This document shows positions 1 to 12,231 of a stretch of 64,000 bases of DNA, in pieces. The notes beneath the pieces were generated by a model. The model was given only the letters and a program-made list of their open reading frames with translations. It ran no database searches and was not told the DNA's origin. Position 1 is the first letter of the stretch. Each line of letters opens with the position of its first letter. Source of the DNA: Cymbidium sinense (Eukaryota; Streptophyta; Magnoliopsida; Asparagales; Orchidaceae); the NCBI GenBank assembly GCA_021442155.1, contig CM038215.1:212220982-212284981 (forward strand), written 5' to 3'. Made by a program: the position numbers and the translations under genes.

Positions 1-450
1 GAGTTTAGTTTCAATTCAAATTTTTACGATACAAAGTAGATTTTAGATTAGACACACCATATATTTTGTTTTTTATTTTGTGTGGGCTTATGTTTGATTG
101 TAGGTTTCTCATAAGCAAAAGCCGCATGATTAATTATTTCTCTTGATAATGCGAGAAATTTTTGATTAAAGCTAATCGTTAGGTGTCAAGTCCATAGTGT
201 ATGACACATCACTTTTAGTTTAAATGTGAGAAAATTTACCACTTTTAGCTCAAGAGTGAATAGCGGGGAATTTTGATGAATACAATCAAGATTCAAGGGT
301 TTTATTTTCTTGGGTTATTGTGGATCTAGATTTACTTAGCCAGATGAGGAAGTTAAGTCAACATTATCGAATGATTCTTGCCGGTAATCTTGGATTGTGT
401 CGTCCATGGGGATCTTATTGGTTTGGGCTCATTTTTGTTTAAAAGGATTG
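1..450. other. Unassigned AT-rich sequence
   Basis: No gene, exon or clear repeat is visible here. It lies left of the part of the Tat left LTR that aligns with the right LTR. It may be the unaligned beginning of that LTR or host intron/intergenic DNA. Confidence 0.4.
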
Positions 451-1248
451 ATATGACACTTAAAATACTACTAGTCGAAGCACGAATCTTGATGTCAAAG
501 ATCCAAGTTGGAAGCAGATCACACTTAAATATAATTAAAACTTTGGGATATCGTTAAATCTAAATAGTTCTTAAACATGTTTATAGTCAATCGGCGTCTT
601 GTGACGGATCTGCAAGATCTCAATTTCGACTTCATTTGAGCATTTAAATACTTTACATCAAATGATCGGAGGAATCATTTTGAGTCATCAGATGGAGTGG
701 AATGGTTCATTTTGCGTAATATCTGAAATGCCTCTAATCTAAATAGCTCCCCATTCGGGAGGCAAAAAAGAGAGGAGAGCTCAAAAGCGAAAATCCTCAG
801 CATAATCGGTGCCACCACTTTCGGCCGTTGCCACTGCTGGCCGTTACCGTCGGTATACCGCCGATCTTCATCATCGTCAATCCGTGTCGTCTCACGACCC
901 TGTCGCGTGCGTCGTCGTCGGCCATCGTCATCATCGTCGACCGACGGCACCGCGTCGGATTATCGTGGCCGTCATCATCCACGGCGACCTTCATCGTGAT
1001 CGACCCCATTGTTCACCACCATCTACTACCCTTGTATTTACTAACGAGCGGTATTTGTATAAACGTTGTCGATTACATTTCATTGTCGACTTTTCATATA
1101 CAATTCTGTAATCCCGTTATCGGAGAAATTTTGTACTTCTTGAAACAGATACATAGTGAAAATTTCTCTGGTATCATTTTTCCTCTTTTTTGAGATTTTT
1201 TTGTAAAATTTTGGAGTTTTCTTATTAATTTTCAAACATTTGTGTGTG
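451..1248 (+). repeat. Left (5') LTR of the Tat element
   Basis: Aligns by eye with 9571-10465: both begin ATATGACACTTAAAATACTA, share CATTTGAGCATT and AAATAGCTCC blocks, a GC-rich CCG/TCG/CAT triplet patch (about 830-1010), and end in TTCAAACAT(T/C)TGTGTGTG. The divergence is large, with many indels, so the insertion is old. The true 5' end may lie further left. Confidence 0.75.
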
Positions 1249-1363
1249 TCTTTGAACTCATACAAAGCTAAAGCATAAATTTTTTTCTACGCGATTGGTT
1301 TTAGCATGCAGTTTGACAGTCACGTGAAGTGACCCTCAATCACAATTTTGTGAACACTGCATT

Positions 1364-2875
1364 ATGAAATACATACATGTAACGGAGCCTCTTCCAACTC
1401 ACTGTCACTCTCGAAACCAATCAACGATGGCGCACGCACTTCCCACGATAGGCGTGACCTCGAACCTTCTAGAATCTCTTGAAGATGGGTGTGCAGAATG
1501 GAAGTGTCAAAATGAGATGATCCGACTTTTTGAGAAACAATACCACGCAAACACATCTTCCAAGATCGATCGTTAGCGTGAGGTCAAAATGCTTGTCGGG
1601 CCTTCGCCATCTGAAGTTCCTCCACTTCAGGCCGTGATGTTGATCTCGACATTAGTTCTACTCATCCGTCACGTGCATCATAGTAATCCACAAATTATTC
1701 GGTAGCAGCACGTTCTCGTCTGCTCACTCGTGTTATCGTCCGAGAATTACAACGCAGTGCGAAGAACTTCATTATAAAGATGAAAATCATCTTCTCTCTC
1801 TATCGAGTCTTCACCTCGATTGGTTATTCTTCAACATCCCATTCGTTGGGTTCAAGGTTAGAGCGACTCTTATGATGGCAAGCGACCCATATGAACACAT
1901 CGACAATTCTGACCATCATGCATTCCAACACCTTTGCTTTTCAGTCTCTTTTCCCTCGAGGGCTTCGCATTTGGTTACTCCCTTCAGGGATCCATACCTT
2001 TGAACTTCCAAGATTTTTGTGGAGCAGTTCATTTTTGACGGGATGATCATTAAAGATTCCTCCCATCTCGACATTCGTCAAAATGAAGGTGAATCACTTA
2101 AGGAATACTTAGAGGTTCTCGAATCGCCAAATCAGGTAGATCTCGAACTAAGAGGAGTTTTCCTTGCGGTCGTCAGGAGCCTTTTACTCATCCATCGAGA
2201 TCTGATTTCGTATATGTCGACTTGGTTCATGTGGAAAAATTTCTGAGGCTATTAATGCCATCCCATATTTGAACAATCGGAAAATGTAAGAGCATCCCGG
2301 GGCAGCGGATCGGCGGTCCATCAAAGAGACAACAAGGCGGTAATCTCCTCCGCTCACATGAACGCGGCACGTAAAAGGAATACACACCACGAACATCTGG
2401 TGTTAACATCTCACATTCGAGATGAAGAAACCATCAAGTGGCCATCCGTCTAATTAAGAAATCGGGAGCAATATTGTCACTTTCATTGAAGTGGTGGACA
2501 TCTTCGGAGGCGTGCTCAAAAGAAGAAATCGAGAGACTCATTCAACAAGGATATCTACGTCGATTTGTGAAGAATCAATCGACTCAAATAAACATAATTC
2601 CAACTGGGGGACAACCAGGACAATCATCACAGAAACAACAAAATAATCATCAAATTATTAGGAAAATTGAAACAATCGCAGGAGGACCACTACTATCTAA
2701 TCAAGTTCTCATTGCCACCTTTGAAGAACCAGAGTTAAAGAAATCTATTGATCATTTCATCACTTTTAATGACTTCGGACTTAGAAGAGTCATGTTCATC
2801 AAGATCCACTATCATCGCGGTGCGGTGACATGCTATAATGTTAAGAGAATTTTGATTGACAATGAGTTTTGTTGA
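1364..2875 (+). pseudogene. Tat gag to protease remnant
   Basis: Fragments of Gag read in changing frames: 1424-1576, 2019-2246 (a QNEGESLKEYLE core typical of Tat gag) and 2438-2875. The last contains EEIERLIQQGYLRRFVKNQ, the segment just after the Gag zinc knuckle, and runs into protease with VKRILIDNEFC where family members have D-N-G-S-S; the catalytic Gly-Ser is therefore lost, and a stop follows directly. No continuous frame exists. Confidence 0.8.
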
Positions 2876-3299
2876 TGTCTTATTTTACTCCCTTTCTTAG
2901 CATGACTTGGTTGGAAAAGCTCCAACCCATTGCGGACCATTATCAGTTTGATAATCGCCTGTGCAGTAGAGGACAATCACCCTTCCTTGTCCTAATTCAC
3001 AAGTGACTCATTCAATCCAATTCATGGTCAAGTCAGTTGACGTTATCTTGAAGGCCCCCAATCAATTTTTGGGTCAATTGATCTCATCTTAAGATGAAAT
3101 TTCAACCCTTGTTGGAGTTGGTGGTGTGGAAATCAGAGATAACAATCATGTACCTCAACCATGCCTTTTGTGACCTTGACATGAAGATTTTAATTTTGAG
3201 ATGAAGAAGTACCAAAACTTCGAGACTTGCTCTCTGGCATTATCGGATGACCAACCACTTCTGAGCGGTAAGTGAAATCTTTGCTCTCGAGAAGAACAA

Positions 3300-4150
3300 A
3301 TGAAAAAAATACATGACTTCTTGCGAAATCAAGACATCTTGCTTGGATATCGAGAATTCATCGATCATGTGATCATGCACTCCTCAAGATTGATCCAACA
3401 TACAAATCATCAAAAGAAGTTTTGCACGTCTCGGCTATTGAGCAAGAAGTTAATCAAGCGGGATTCATACAAGAGGTATATTACATGGTAGTAAATGTTG
3501 TCATGGTTAAAACAAATGGAACATGGAGAATGTGTATTGATTACGATCTTAACAAAACTTGCGAAGATAGTTTTCTCTTCCTCGAATTGATCAATTTGGT
3601 CGACGCATCATCAAATGCTTTTTTGGATGCTTACTCAGTTTCCAAATAAAAAATGGACCACGGATGAAAAGTCACATTTCAAACATATAAAGGTTTATCT
3701 ATTACCAAGTTATGCCATTTTGGTTAAAAAATCTTTGGTGCTACTATCGCCTTATGAACAAGGTTTTAAAACATTAGGCCTGATGGAGGTATATGTGGAT
3801 GACATGTTAGTAAAAAGCTTGGAAGAATCACATTATATTTCTGACTTAGAAATATGCTTTAATCTTCTTCGACGTTATAACATACGACTTAACCCGACCA
3901 AGTGTCTTTTTGGGGTTACATCGGAAAAATTTCTTAGGTTTATGGTAACCTGGGATAGATCAGAAAATCAAAGCTCTCAAAGATATGACTCCTCAGAAGA
4001 ATATCAAAGTTCAACATTTGAATGAGCAATTCTTTGCGCGTTTAGCTGGATCCAATCAGAAAATCAAAGCTCTCAAAGATATGACTCCTCGAAGAATATC
4101 AAAGAAGTTCAACGTTTGAATGAGCAATTGCTTGTCATTCTTGGTTATAA
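3300..4150 (+). pseudogene. Tat reverse transcriptase remnant
   Basis: 3487-3649 reads VVMVKTNGTWRMCIDYDLNKT, the fingers motif of Tat RT. The part coding for the central palm is largely deleted after LVDASSNAFLDAYS. 3786-3960 carries MEVYVDDMLVKS with the YVDD catalytic box at about 3788-3802, then LNPTKCLFGV. Stops and frame changes interrupt it and a tandem duplication follows (3959-4131). Nonfunctional. Confidence 0.88.
3959..4131 (+). repeat. Tandem duplication inside the Tat RT
   Basis: CAGAAAATCAAAGCTCTCAA... starts near 3961 and again near 4056. Each copy is about 78-80 bp and ends at TTGAATGAGCAATT, with a short unrelated spacer between. The duplication arose after coding decay or caused part of it. 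Confidence 0.8.
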
Positions 4151-4369
4151 ATACTTGCCATTCTTTAAAATATTAAAGTTAAAATAATAATTTTCGATGG
4201 GCGATGAATGTCGGTTGCTTTTGAGCAACTAAGGGAGTATTTAACATCTCCACCCATTATCCAAGCTATTCAAGGATAGATGTTATACTTATATCTCGGT
4301 CTCTTCCCATGATAAGCTTCGGTTTTAGTGCGAGAAGAAAAGCGGGATACGACCAATTTACTATGTCGA

Positions 4370-4610
4370 AAAATTCTCTATAGAAAGTCGTTATCCACTG
4401 ACAGATAAGGTGGCTCTGGCTTTAGTTTTCTCAGCGCGAAAATTGCATCCATATTTTCAAGCTCACACTATCGGCGTTTACACTCATTTACCATTAAGAG
4501 TCATTCTACAGAAACCAGAGGCATCTGAGAGGTTAATTAAATGGTCTGTAGAATTGGGAGATCCATTTCTACTTACACGATATAAAGTCTCAAGTACTCT
4601 GACTTTATAG
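4370..4610 (+). pseudogene. Tat RNase H remnant
   Basis: 4410-4610 reads ALALVFSARKLHPYFQAH, then PLRVILQKPEASERLIKW, the conserved Tat RNase H block downstream of RT. The upstream RNase H region and the part after it are frame-broken. Confidence 0.85.
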
Positions 4611-5224
4611 TGGAATCTTGCCAACTCAAATGTCTATCTACTACACGCCCGTCTCCTCATGAATCCTATGTTGATGGAGCTTGAAATCTTGGTGGGGCGA
4701 GAATCTTACTTATTTTCCCCAGAAAATACCTTGAGTATGGACTTTACGAAATTTTTTTGCAACTAATAATATGGTGAATATGAGGCTCTCATGGGGTTGA
4801 GACTTCGATTGTGAAGCTTCAAGACTTAGTGATCCTTGACTCTCGACTTGCCTCTTAGGTTGTGAGAAACTTTAATACTCATAATCCTCGGTACCTTGAC
4901 CTCAACTTAGTAAAGTCACTTCTTGCCCATTTCAAGACATCAAATCATTCACATATTGCGAGAGAAGAATACTCGAGCTAGCGCTCTAACTTACATTACT
5001 AGATTTATTTAAGAGAATGCTTGTTGAAGAAATATATTTTCTAGTATCAGGGTCATGGGTAATACAAGCAATTAATGAGATAAAGAACACCGTGGATGGA
5101 CCCATCTGTCTTTTCTAGAAGGAACCTTCCCAAAACTAGCTAGCTCATCTAGAGGCAAATTTCAAACTTTAGAGGTGGAACTATAAGCAGTTTTTACGGG
5201 CCATACCTCAAAATGTTGATTACG

Positions 5225-6192
5225 CATTAAGAGGTTCACTGGGGATATGTGGAAGAACACACAGGAGGAAGGGCGCTAGTCCTTAAAATTATAAGACAAG
5301 GGTTATTATTTGAAACAAGACCCTTGGAGTTCACAAAAAAATGTGCAAGTTGTCATTGCACTTTAACCTCTCTCACATCGCATCTGAGCTCTCATCCCTT
5401 CAAAGCAGTGGCCTTTTGCCCTGGGGGTGATATCATGGGACTTTTTATAGAGAGCAGCGAAAGTTTATCATTTTAGCATTCGACTACTTCACTAAATGGG
5501 TGAAAGTGAATCACTGCTAAAATCAGGAGGCAAATGCTAAACAATTGGTTTGGAAAAATATAGTATGTTGATTGGTCTTCTGCGATCATCACGAATGGAA
5601 CCCAATTCTTGGAAAAGTCTTTACGTCTTTTGCAAAGATCATATTCATGCATATAGCATCCTCCAATAGAGACGGTGAAACTGAGTATACGAAAGGACTA
5701 AAAACACGTCTTGAGAAGGCTGGGGGGTAATGGGTTGATGAGCTTTCTAATGTTCTTTGGGTTTACCGCACTACATTGCGAAGCCCGACTGGTGAGACAC
5801 CATATAATTTGTGTTTGACATAAAATATTATATCGGTGGATATCGGGTTCAAGTCAGAGTTCAATTATTGATCATGATGGTAATGAAGAAAAAAATTGCG
5901 GCGACTGGACCTACTCGAAACTTCGTGACATGACCCACTTGGTTGCTTCTTATCACCAAGGGTAGCTTGTCACTTCAGAAGAGTAAAACCTCGTCCCGTA
6001 TCATCGGTGACTTGGTCTGTGAAGTCTCGAAGATGCGGGCAAAGGCTCAATGATAAACTCTCACCTCTTTGGGATGACCCATATGTAGTTATAGCTATGA
6101 TCAAGCCAGGAACATTCAAGCTCAAGGATTCGGAAGGAAAAATTTTACCTCGAACCTGGAACACTGAGAATCTCCGAAAATATTATCAGTAA
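5225..6192 (+). pseudogene. Tat integrase remnant and polyprotein end
   Basis: 5249-5476 carries HTGGRALVLKIIRQG and KKCASCHC, the second half of the integrase HHCC zinc finger, then the start of the catalytic core (DIMGLF for D-I-V-G-P-L). 5720-5800 keeps the VLWVYRTTLRSPTGETPY-type block. 6007-6192 is open to the natural stop with LSPLWDDPYVVI and ILPRTWNTENLRKYYQ. Several frameshifts lie between these blocks. Confidence 0.87.
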
Positions 6193-7077
6193 TTCCTACT
6201 GTATAATTATTGCAAGTCTCGTTTGTCATCTCCTCTTCAAACTCATATCTGCATTAAAATCATCTTATGATTGTATCACCGACCTTATCAGAGTAATGAA
6301 TTTATAGCTTTTTCTTTCAAGCTTGTTACATATAAACAATCTCCTTTATTTAATCCTCCCACTTGAAATATACTCACGTTGTATCTCGGTCGAGGGCATG
6401 ATCAATCCCATGGGGACTTGATGGACCTCTTCATCAGGGTAAGTCAAGTAACACTTTGGTAATACAGGATACAAAAGGTGGACATCCACGGCCTCTTACA
6501 TACAGGTAAGATGTCGAATAATGTTTTGACTAACTAGGATAGGCAAAAGGTTTTGGTGGACTTCCACTCATCATGCAGTTAGCGTTGTCGAATAATATTC
6601 CGACCAATCACCCCGGATAGATAAAAACAAAACAAGAGTATATCAACTAAAAAATTTTTTTTTTTTATTATTGACAGCACTAACATGATGATATAAGAAA
6701 GAATCAAAATTCTGATACAAAATAATAATAATACATAGATAAAAGAAAAAAAAATGCATCCTCAAGTGATACTACTTGATATCAGCGTCCTCACCACTTG
6801 GAGATGCTCCCTTGGACTCATTCGACTCCTTCATCTCTGAATCACGAAGGGTCTTGGATACTTATGCGGGAGATAGATTCGATACTAGCTCCGGTTTTGC
6901 GATGTACTAAGCTGATTCTTTTAGGAACCCTCGGATGAAGCCCTCCTCAATATTGGTGCTCAGTCCTTCACTTCAACATCAAGAATATGATTATGAGCTT
7001 CTGGACATGGTCTTCAATGTATCGCGATAAGTCGGGAGTTCTTAAAAAATCTTCTCTTTGAGGAGATTTCATTTGCT

Positions 7078-8290
7078 TCAACCGACATTATAAGCTCTTC
7101 TTAGAAAGGCGATATTGTAATGCTTTCTTCTCGGTTCGAGCTTTCTTCTCCTTGCAGTGTCTTGAGTCTTTTCTCTTCTTGGGTCTCGCCTCACCTCAAT
7201 CGGTCCGAGTGTCCACCTCGACTGGAAAGAAGAGAAGTCGACATGTTTGCTAGCTTCAGTTCTACACCTTCCTGAGTCACTTCTTTGGCGCCTTAACACT
7301 CATCTTTCGCTCATACTCGCTGCAGATATTTACTTTCACAAATTTATTCCACTCGTCTAAAGCGACCGAATGAGTCATCGGTAATGTTTGAGCTACCTAC
7401 AAAAAAATCATCCGCGAAATGTTATACAAAGAAAGCGAAAGAAGAAGAAAGGAAGGACGATTAATTCATCTGCTCGTTGACGTCCAGTGCATACGTGCTT
7501 TAACACCTCTTCAGGAATGCGCGGCTTCGAGAAACGAACTCTTCCATTATGAGTTGAAATAGCTAAACTCTCAGAGGCTAATTGAGGGCGAACATCTTCT
7601 CCGCAGATATTTGACGAATAGTTCTTGATGCTTCTTGAAACATTGCTACCACCGCGTGATTTCATAATGACTTCTTGAAAGAACCCTATGAATATGGGAG
7701 ACCTTTCATCACCTTTACTTGACCTCTGGAAGGAAGAGTGAGATCTCCGCCTACGGATGAAAATGCCAACCTTGAACATTCTATCTTCAACTATATATTT
7801 GCCAATATGACTTAACTCATGTTGTAAGCTTCCTCCATCAGGAATATTAAGAGTTGCTAAGATTTCATTCTCTTCAATCAGCAGTGGATCTGGAAGGTCA
7901 TTCAAGGTCATTCAATCTTCCCCATCTCTCAGGGAGACTCCACTCATTTTTCACAAAAAAGAATTCATTAGATCAATTTCTAGATGGATCCCGTGCTGAA
8001 AATTCTATCCAATTCTTTATAGCCCGATAAAAAACATGTCCCTGAGCATCACATGTGAATCTACACATTCGACACAAATATTTGATGTTCAAAGTAACAC
8101 CACGCTCTTTAAAGAAGACAATCAAACTAACGATGATCACTAAAGCTCGAAATGAAAATTGTGACAAAACTACACAATATATTTTGAAGATCTCAATCAA
8201 CTCGAGCGGAATCGCATTCCGCATGAAGAATCATCTCGAAACAAGTAAGTATCCGTTGGTGAACGCTCGATCGAATTTTTGGCAATAAGA
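7078..8290 (-). pseudogene. Antisense ORF region of the Tat element
   Basis: On the strand opposite to gag-pol, 8224-7973 reads MRNAIPLELIEIFKIYCVVL, then LCRMCRFTC and IKNWIEFSA. This resembles the N-terminal block of the plant 'putative gypsy type transposon' proteins (PF04195-like: an FPLP-type start, an SQL..A block and a late S-K-x-W-K block). 7911-7408 (167 aa) is a separate open stretch in the same strand and direction and may be its continuation; 7299-7078 is a further open piece. Tat/Retand elements are known to carry antisense ORFs between integrase and 3' LTR. The family match is by eye and moderate. Function is unknown. Confidence 0.55.
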
Positions 8291-8690
8291 ACCAACTCAG
8301 GAAGTAAAATTTCTAAACACCATTAAACTATCCGATGTGACAATGGTATGGATATCGTAATACGCCATGGGTTTTCTTCCACCATCACCCTGAAAATACA
8401 TAATAAATAAATAAAGAGAGAAAAAATTTGAGAATTTTGTGAAGCAACTCACTCACCCCAATACTGGGCATATCTTTTCTCAATCCGCCACCTGGATAGT
8501 TTGGGATAAAATTTTTTGCCTACACCAAAAAGGATACGCATACATATGAGAAAAAGAAGAAGTTATTCCTCTCAGGATGTTCAAATTACACGCCAAAACT
8601 CCTAATTAACGCTTCCCGCCATCTTGGCTTGTCAAGAAACCATCCATTGAAGTTTCAAGAAATCCAATTTCCTACAAGAAGTAGGAACCA

Positions 8691-9153
8691 TGATCGCTTT
8701 CAACCGGACGAGAGCGACGCTCTTCGAGAGAAAACCGAGCTCCATAATGAACTACTGCTTTGATCACCAACCAAAGTCCGACGAGGAGCTTGACGCTTCT
8801 TCGAGGAAAAGCCCTCGCCAGATGAACTATGGGTCTTGATCGCCCGAACCGGCCGGTCACGAGACGGCTGCCTCTTCGAGGGAAAATCGCACCGTGAACC
8901 ACGCCTTGATCACCTCAACTGGTCCGACGATGCATGACGCTTTTGAGGGAAAATTGGAGCTCGTCGATGAACTACGCCTGATCACCTCAACCTCGCCGGC
9001 CCGGACAAGGACTGACGCTCTTCGAGGGAAAACCACTGCCTCGCCGTATGAACCATGGACCTTGATCGCCTCTGAACCCGGTCGATCCGACGAGGACGGT
9101 TGACACCTCTTTCGAGGAAAAACCGCAGCCTCGCCGTATGAACCACGGGCCTT
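8691..9153. repeat. GC-rich minisatellite in the Tat 3' region
   Basis: About six imperfect units. Each holds TGATCGC or TGATCAC (at 8691, 8761, 8837, 8907, 8979, 9063, and a degenerate one at 9153), a CCGACGAGGA-like stretch and CTCTTCGAGGGAAAA. Spacing is 70-90 bp. Much more GC-rich than the surroundings. Tandem repeats in this place are common in Tat elements. Confidence 0.8.
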
Positions 9154-9570
9154 AATCTCCTCCGAACGACCTTCTTAAGAAGAAGAGGAACACTCGAGCA
9201 TATGAGGAGTGTGCCTTTTCCCTTGGCCCTAAGGGAGTTTTTATAGACCCTCTATATGGGCAAAAAGGTAAACAATCCAAGAAAAACGGCTGAAAACCGC
9301 GGAAACGGACAAAAAAACCCTCATCGGGTGTGCCGCCCACGGCCGCCAAGCGGCGCCGTGTGAAGAATGATCGGATGGGTCCATGACCAAATCTACGCGT
9401 ACCTGCATAATATCTGGCCTCACTTGATCATAATCTTGTGCCCCACGAAGACTGTTTCTCTCAAATGTATAGTTAGTGGACCCGAAATTTCATTGAAGAA
9501 TTTGTTATTTTCAGTATTTGGCGTATATATTTTTGGATGATTGAGATAATGCCATCCAAAAATAGAATCG

Positions 9571-10465
9571 ATATGACACTTAAAATACTACTACAAGATC
9601 TTGATGTCAAAAGCAAGTTGATCCTAAGTTGAAACCGAGATCAAGACTTAAAATATCATTGGAAACTTTGGGATATCGGTTAAGTCCCTAAATAGCTCTT
9701 AAACATAGTGTTTATACCAAATCGAGTCGACGGGGATCTAATCAAGATCTCATAATTCGACTTCATTTGAGCATTCAAATATTTAAAATACATCAAATGA
9801 TCAAAGGAATCATTTTGAGCCGTCCGATGGAGTGGAGTGGTTTTTTGTATCAATGTAAACGCTCTCTAACATAAATAGCTCCTCATTCTTCACATGAGGA
9901 GGCCCCAAGCAAAAGAGACGAGAGAGCTCCAAAGATTGAAAATCCTCCAAGCATAATCGTGCCACCACTTGACTGTCGCCGACCACCCCCGTTGGTTGCC
10001 AACCGCCGCCGCCACCGCTAATCGTCGATCTCTGGTCGCCAATCCGCCATTACCATCGACTATCGCGCCACCGTTGCCAACCATCGTTGTTCATTATCAT
10101 CACCCAGAGCCGGCCACCGCCAGCCGACTATCATCATTTGGCCACCGCTGCCATCGCCGCCATTTCGCCGGTTATCACCACAACGACCTTCATCGCTGGC
10201 CACTCCGTTTCACCATCATCTACTACCACTAAGAAATGTTACAACCGAACGCGGAATATACTTGTTGTCTAATTTGATTCCCATTATCAGCCCTTCTTAT
10301 ATACAATTATGTAATCCCGTTATCGGGGAAATTTTGTACTTCTTGAAACAGATACATAGTGGAAGATTTCTATTTGGCTAGGCTTTGTGGTTTTTCCCTA
10401 TTTTCGAGATTTTTTCACATAAAAATTATGGAGTTTTCTTATTAATTTTTCAAACATCTGTGTGT
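9571..10465 (+). repeat. Right (3') LTR of the Tat element
   Basis: Counterpart of 451-1248. It shares the ATATGACACTTAAAATACTA start, the CATCAAATGATC block, GTGCCACCAC before the GC-rich CCG/CAT patch (about 9975-10205), TGTAATCCCGTTATCGG, and the TTCAAACATCTGTGTG end. Its start may lie some bases left of 9571. Confidence 0.75.
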
Positions 10466-10694
10466 AACGAACAAAGCAAGTAAACTTTTCTCTGAACTAC
10501 TTTTCTAGTACGCAACAAGGATAATTTTAAATCTACCTTAATTAATGGAGAGCATTGTGTCCTTAATTATTGGGTTTTTGCTGGTGACCTTAATTTAACT
10601 ACATTATTTTAGGTGAATCACTTGGTCAGAGAGCCTTTGTCATAGTTGTACTTTTTGTGATACCCTATGATGGTAAAAGCCATATGATTAGAGG

Positions 10695-11373
10695 ACACAT
10701 ATGTTATTTATTTGACAAAATCTTTGAAAGTGACCAGAGTTACACCTGATATGATATTGTTTTTTTTCAACAAGTTACTTTTAAAAGAATTTGAGTTCAA
10801 AATGATTGACATTTTGATAACAATATTTTCTTCAGCTGAAATTTTTTATTAATATGGTTATTATCAGGGTAATTGAATGATTTTATTTTGTCAACTTAGA
10901 TGTTATTGACTTTGCTTGCTTACAAAGGATTACTATCATGATTTGCATGTGATTTGAATTTATTTAAAATTTTATTTGACACATATGTTCTTTATTTGAA
11001 AAAAATCTTTGAAAGAGATTAGAGTTACACCTGGTATGATATTGATTTTTTTCGAATTCAAGTTACTTTTAAAGGTTTTACTTATAACAAATTATTGTGG
11101 AGGGTGAATATATTATTGCTCTTAATTTTAAGTGATGAATTTTGTTTAAACGTTTCTTTAATTTTAATTTTTAAATTTTCATTAGGATTTGAGTTCAAAA
11201 TGATTGACATTTTGATAATAATATTTTTTTCAGTTGAAATTTTTTGTTAACATGGTTATTATTAGGGTAATTGAATGATTTTATTTTGTCAACTTACATG
11301 TTATCAACTTTGCTTGCTTACAAAAGATTGCTACCATGATTTGCATATGATTTGAATTTATTTAAAATTTTAT
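10695..11373. repeat. Tandem duplication with an internal insertion
   Basis: Unit 1 is 10695-10978 and unit 2 is 10979-11373. Both start ACACATATGTT and end TTTGAATTTATTTAAAATTTTAT, and share GAGTTCAAAATGATTGACAT. Unit 2 has about 110 extra bases (about 11077-11187). AT-rich, no coding. It probably lies in intronic or intergenic DNA. Confidence 0.85.
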
Positions 11374-11689
11374 CACACTATATATCTTGTCAATTTTATT
11401 TTTATATGCAGTGCATTGAGTTTATAGATTGAACTCACTATTGCTTTTTATGAGGGAGGTTTGGCACCATGAGTTTTATATTAAAACAAGCTTTCTTCAA
11501 AAAAGGCTTTAAAATTCATATGTAAATGCCAAACAAAACATGTCTAACAAATTTCATGATTGAATATCAAATTCTTGATCTAAAATTATAAGTTTAGTAT
11601 ATTAAATCGTTAGAGGAGAATTCAAAATTATTTTTTAATACAAGTTTTGTGAGCTCCAAGACTCATGATGAGGAGGATTGGACTTAAAA
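11374..11689. other. AT-rich sequence without recognised features
   Basis: No reading frame or repeat that I can name. It leads into the RTE LINE. Confidence 0.4.
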
Positions 11690-12231
11690 ATTGGGACTCT
11701 TTTTGATAGTAGTTTAAAGACTAAAAAAATATCGGATATATGGAGAAAGAGTTTGTTGGTTCCTATTTTTAAGAATAAAGGTGATGTATAAGAGTGCAAA
11801 TTATAGAGGAATTAAGTTAATGTATTATACATAAAAATTATGGAGAGAGTAATTGATTATTAGTTATGACATGATACAAAAGTTTCTCAAAATTAGTTTG
11901 GTTTCATGTTGGATACGTTTGCTATGGATGCTATATATTTGTTGAGAGGTTTGATAAGGAAGTTTAGAGAGAGTAAGGAGCATTTACATATGATATTTGT
12001 TGGTCTAGAGAAAGCATATGATAAAGTTCCAAAGGAAGTACTTTGGAAAGTTCTAGAAAAGAAATGAGTTAGTCTTATTTATATTCAAGTTATCAAGGAT
12101 ATGTATAGTGGAGTTATTACTTATTGTCAAACACAAGGAAGTTTGACCAAGTAATTTCCTATTTTAGTTGGATTACATCAATGATCAGTTTTAAGTCCAT
12201 ATCTTTTTGCTTTAGTTATGGAGTTGTCATT
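11690..12231 (+). pseudogene. RTE-type LINE reverse transcriptase, 5' part
   Basis: Translates in shifting frames to the fingers/palm of a plant RTE LINE RT: PIFKNKGDV, QFGFMxxRFAMDAIYLLRGL, LHMIFVGLEKAYDKVPKEVL (palm motif A), then KKxVSLIYIQVIKDMYSG and SVLSPYLFALVM (motif B). It stops abruptly where DELTRHIQ is expected. That sequence resumes at 14545 on the other side of an insertion. Confidence 0.85.

Larger units (their letters stand above)
451..10465 (+). mobile_element. Decayed Tat-lineage Ty3/gypsy LTR retrotransposon
   Basis: Two related LTR segments (from 451 and from 9571) flank a broken gag-PR-RT-RH-INT order on the plus strand. The order, the LALVFSARKLHPYFQAH-type RNase H and the LPRTWNTENLRKYY-type polyprotein end are those of Tat/Retand elements. 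A region of over 3 kb (6193-9570) follows the integrase. It has no plus-strand coding but holds an antisense coding region (7078-8290) and a GC-rich minisatellite (8691-9153), also usual for this lineage. Every frame is broken by stops and indels, so the copy is dead. The outer LTR limits and any target-site duplication could not be fixed. Confidence 0.85.

Noticed and set aside
809..1193. Plus- and minus-strand ORFs of 91-121 codons at 675-1193 and 9969-10272
   Set aside because: They lie in the GC-rich triplet patch of the Tat LTRs, overlap in several frames, and are not conserved between the two LTRs.
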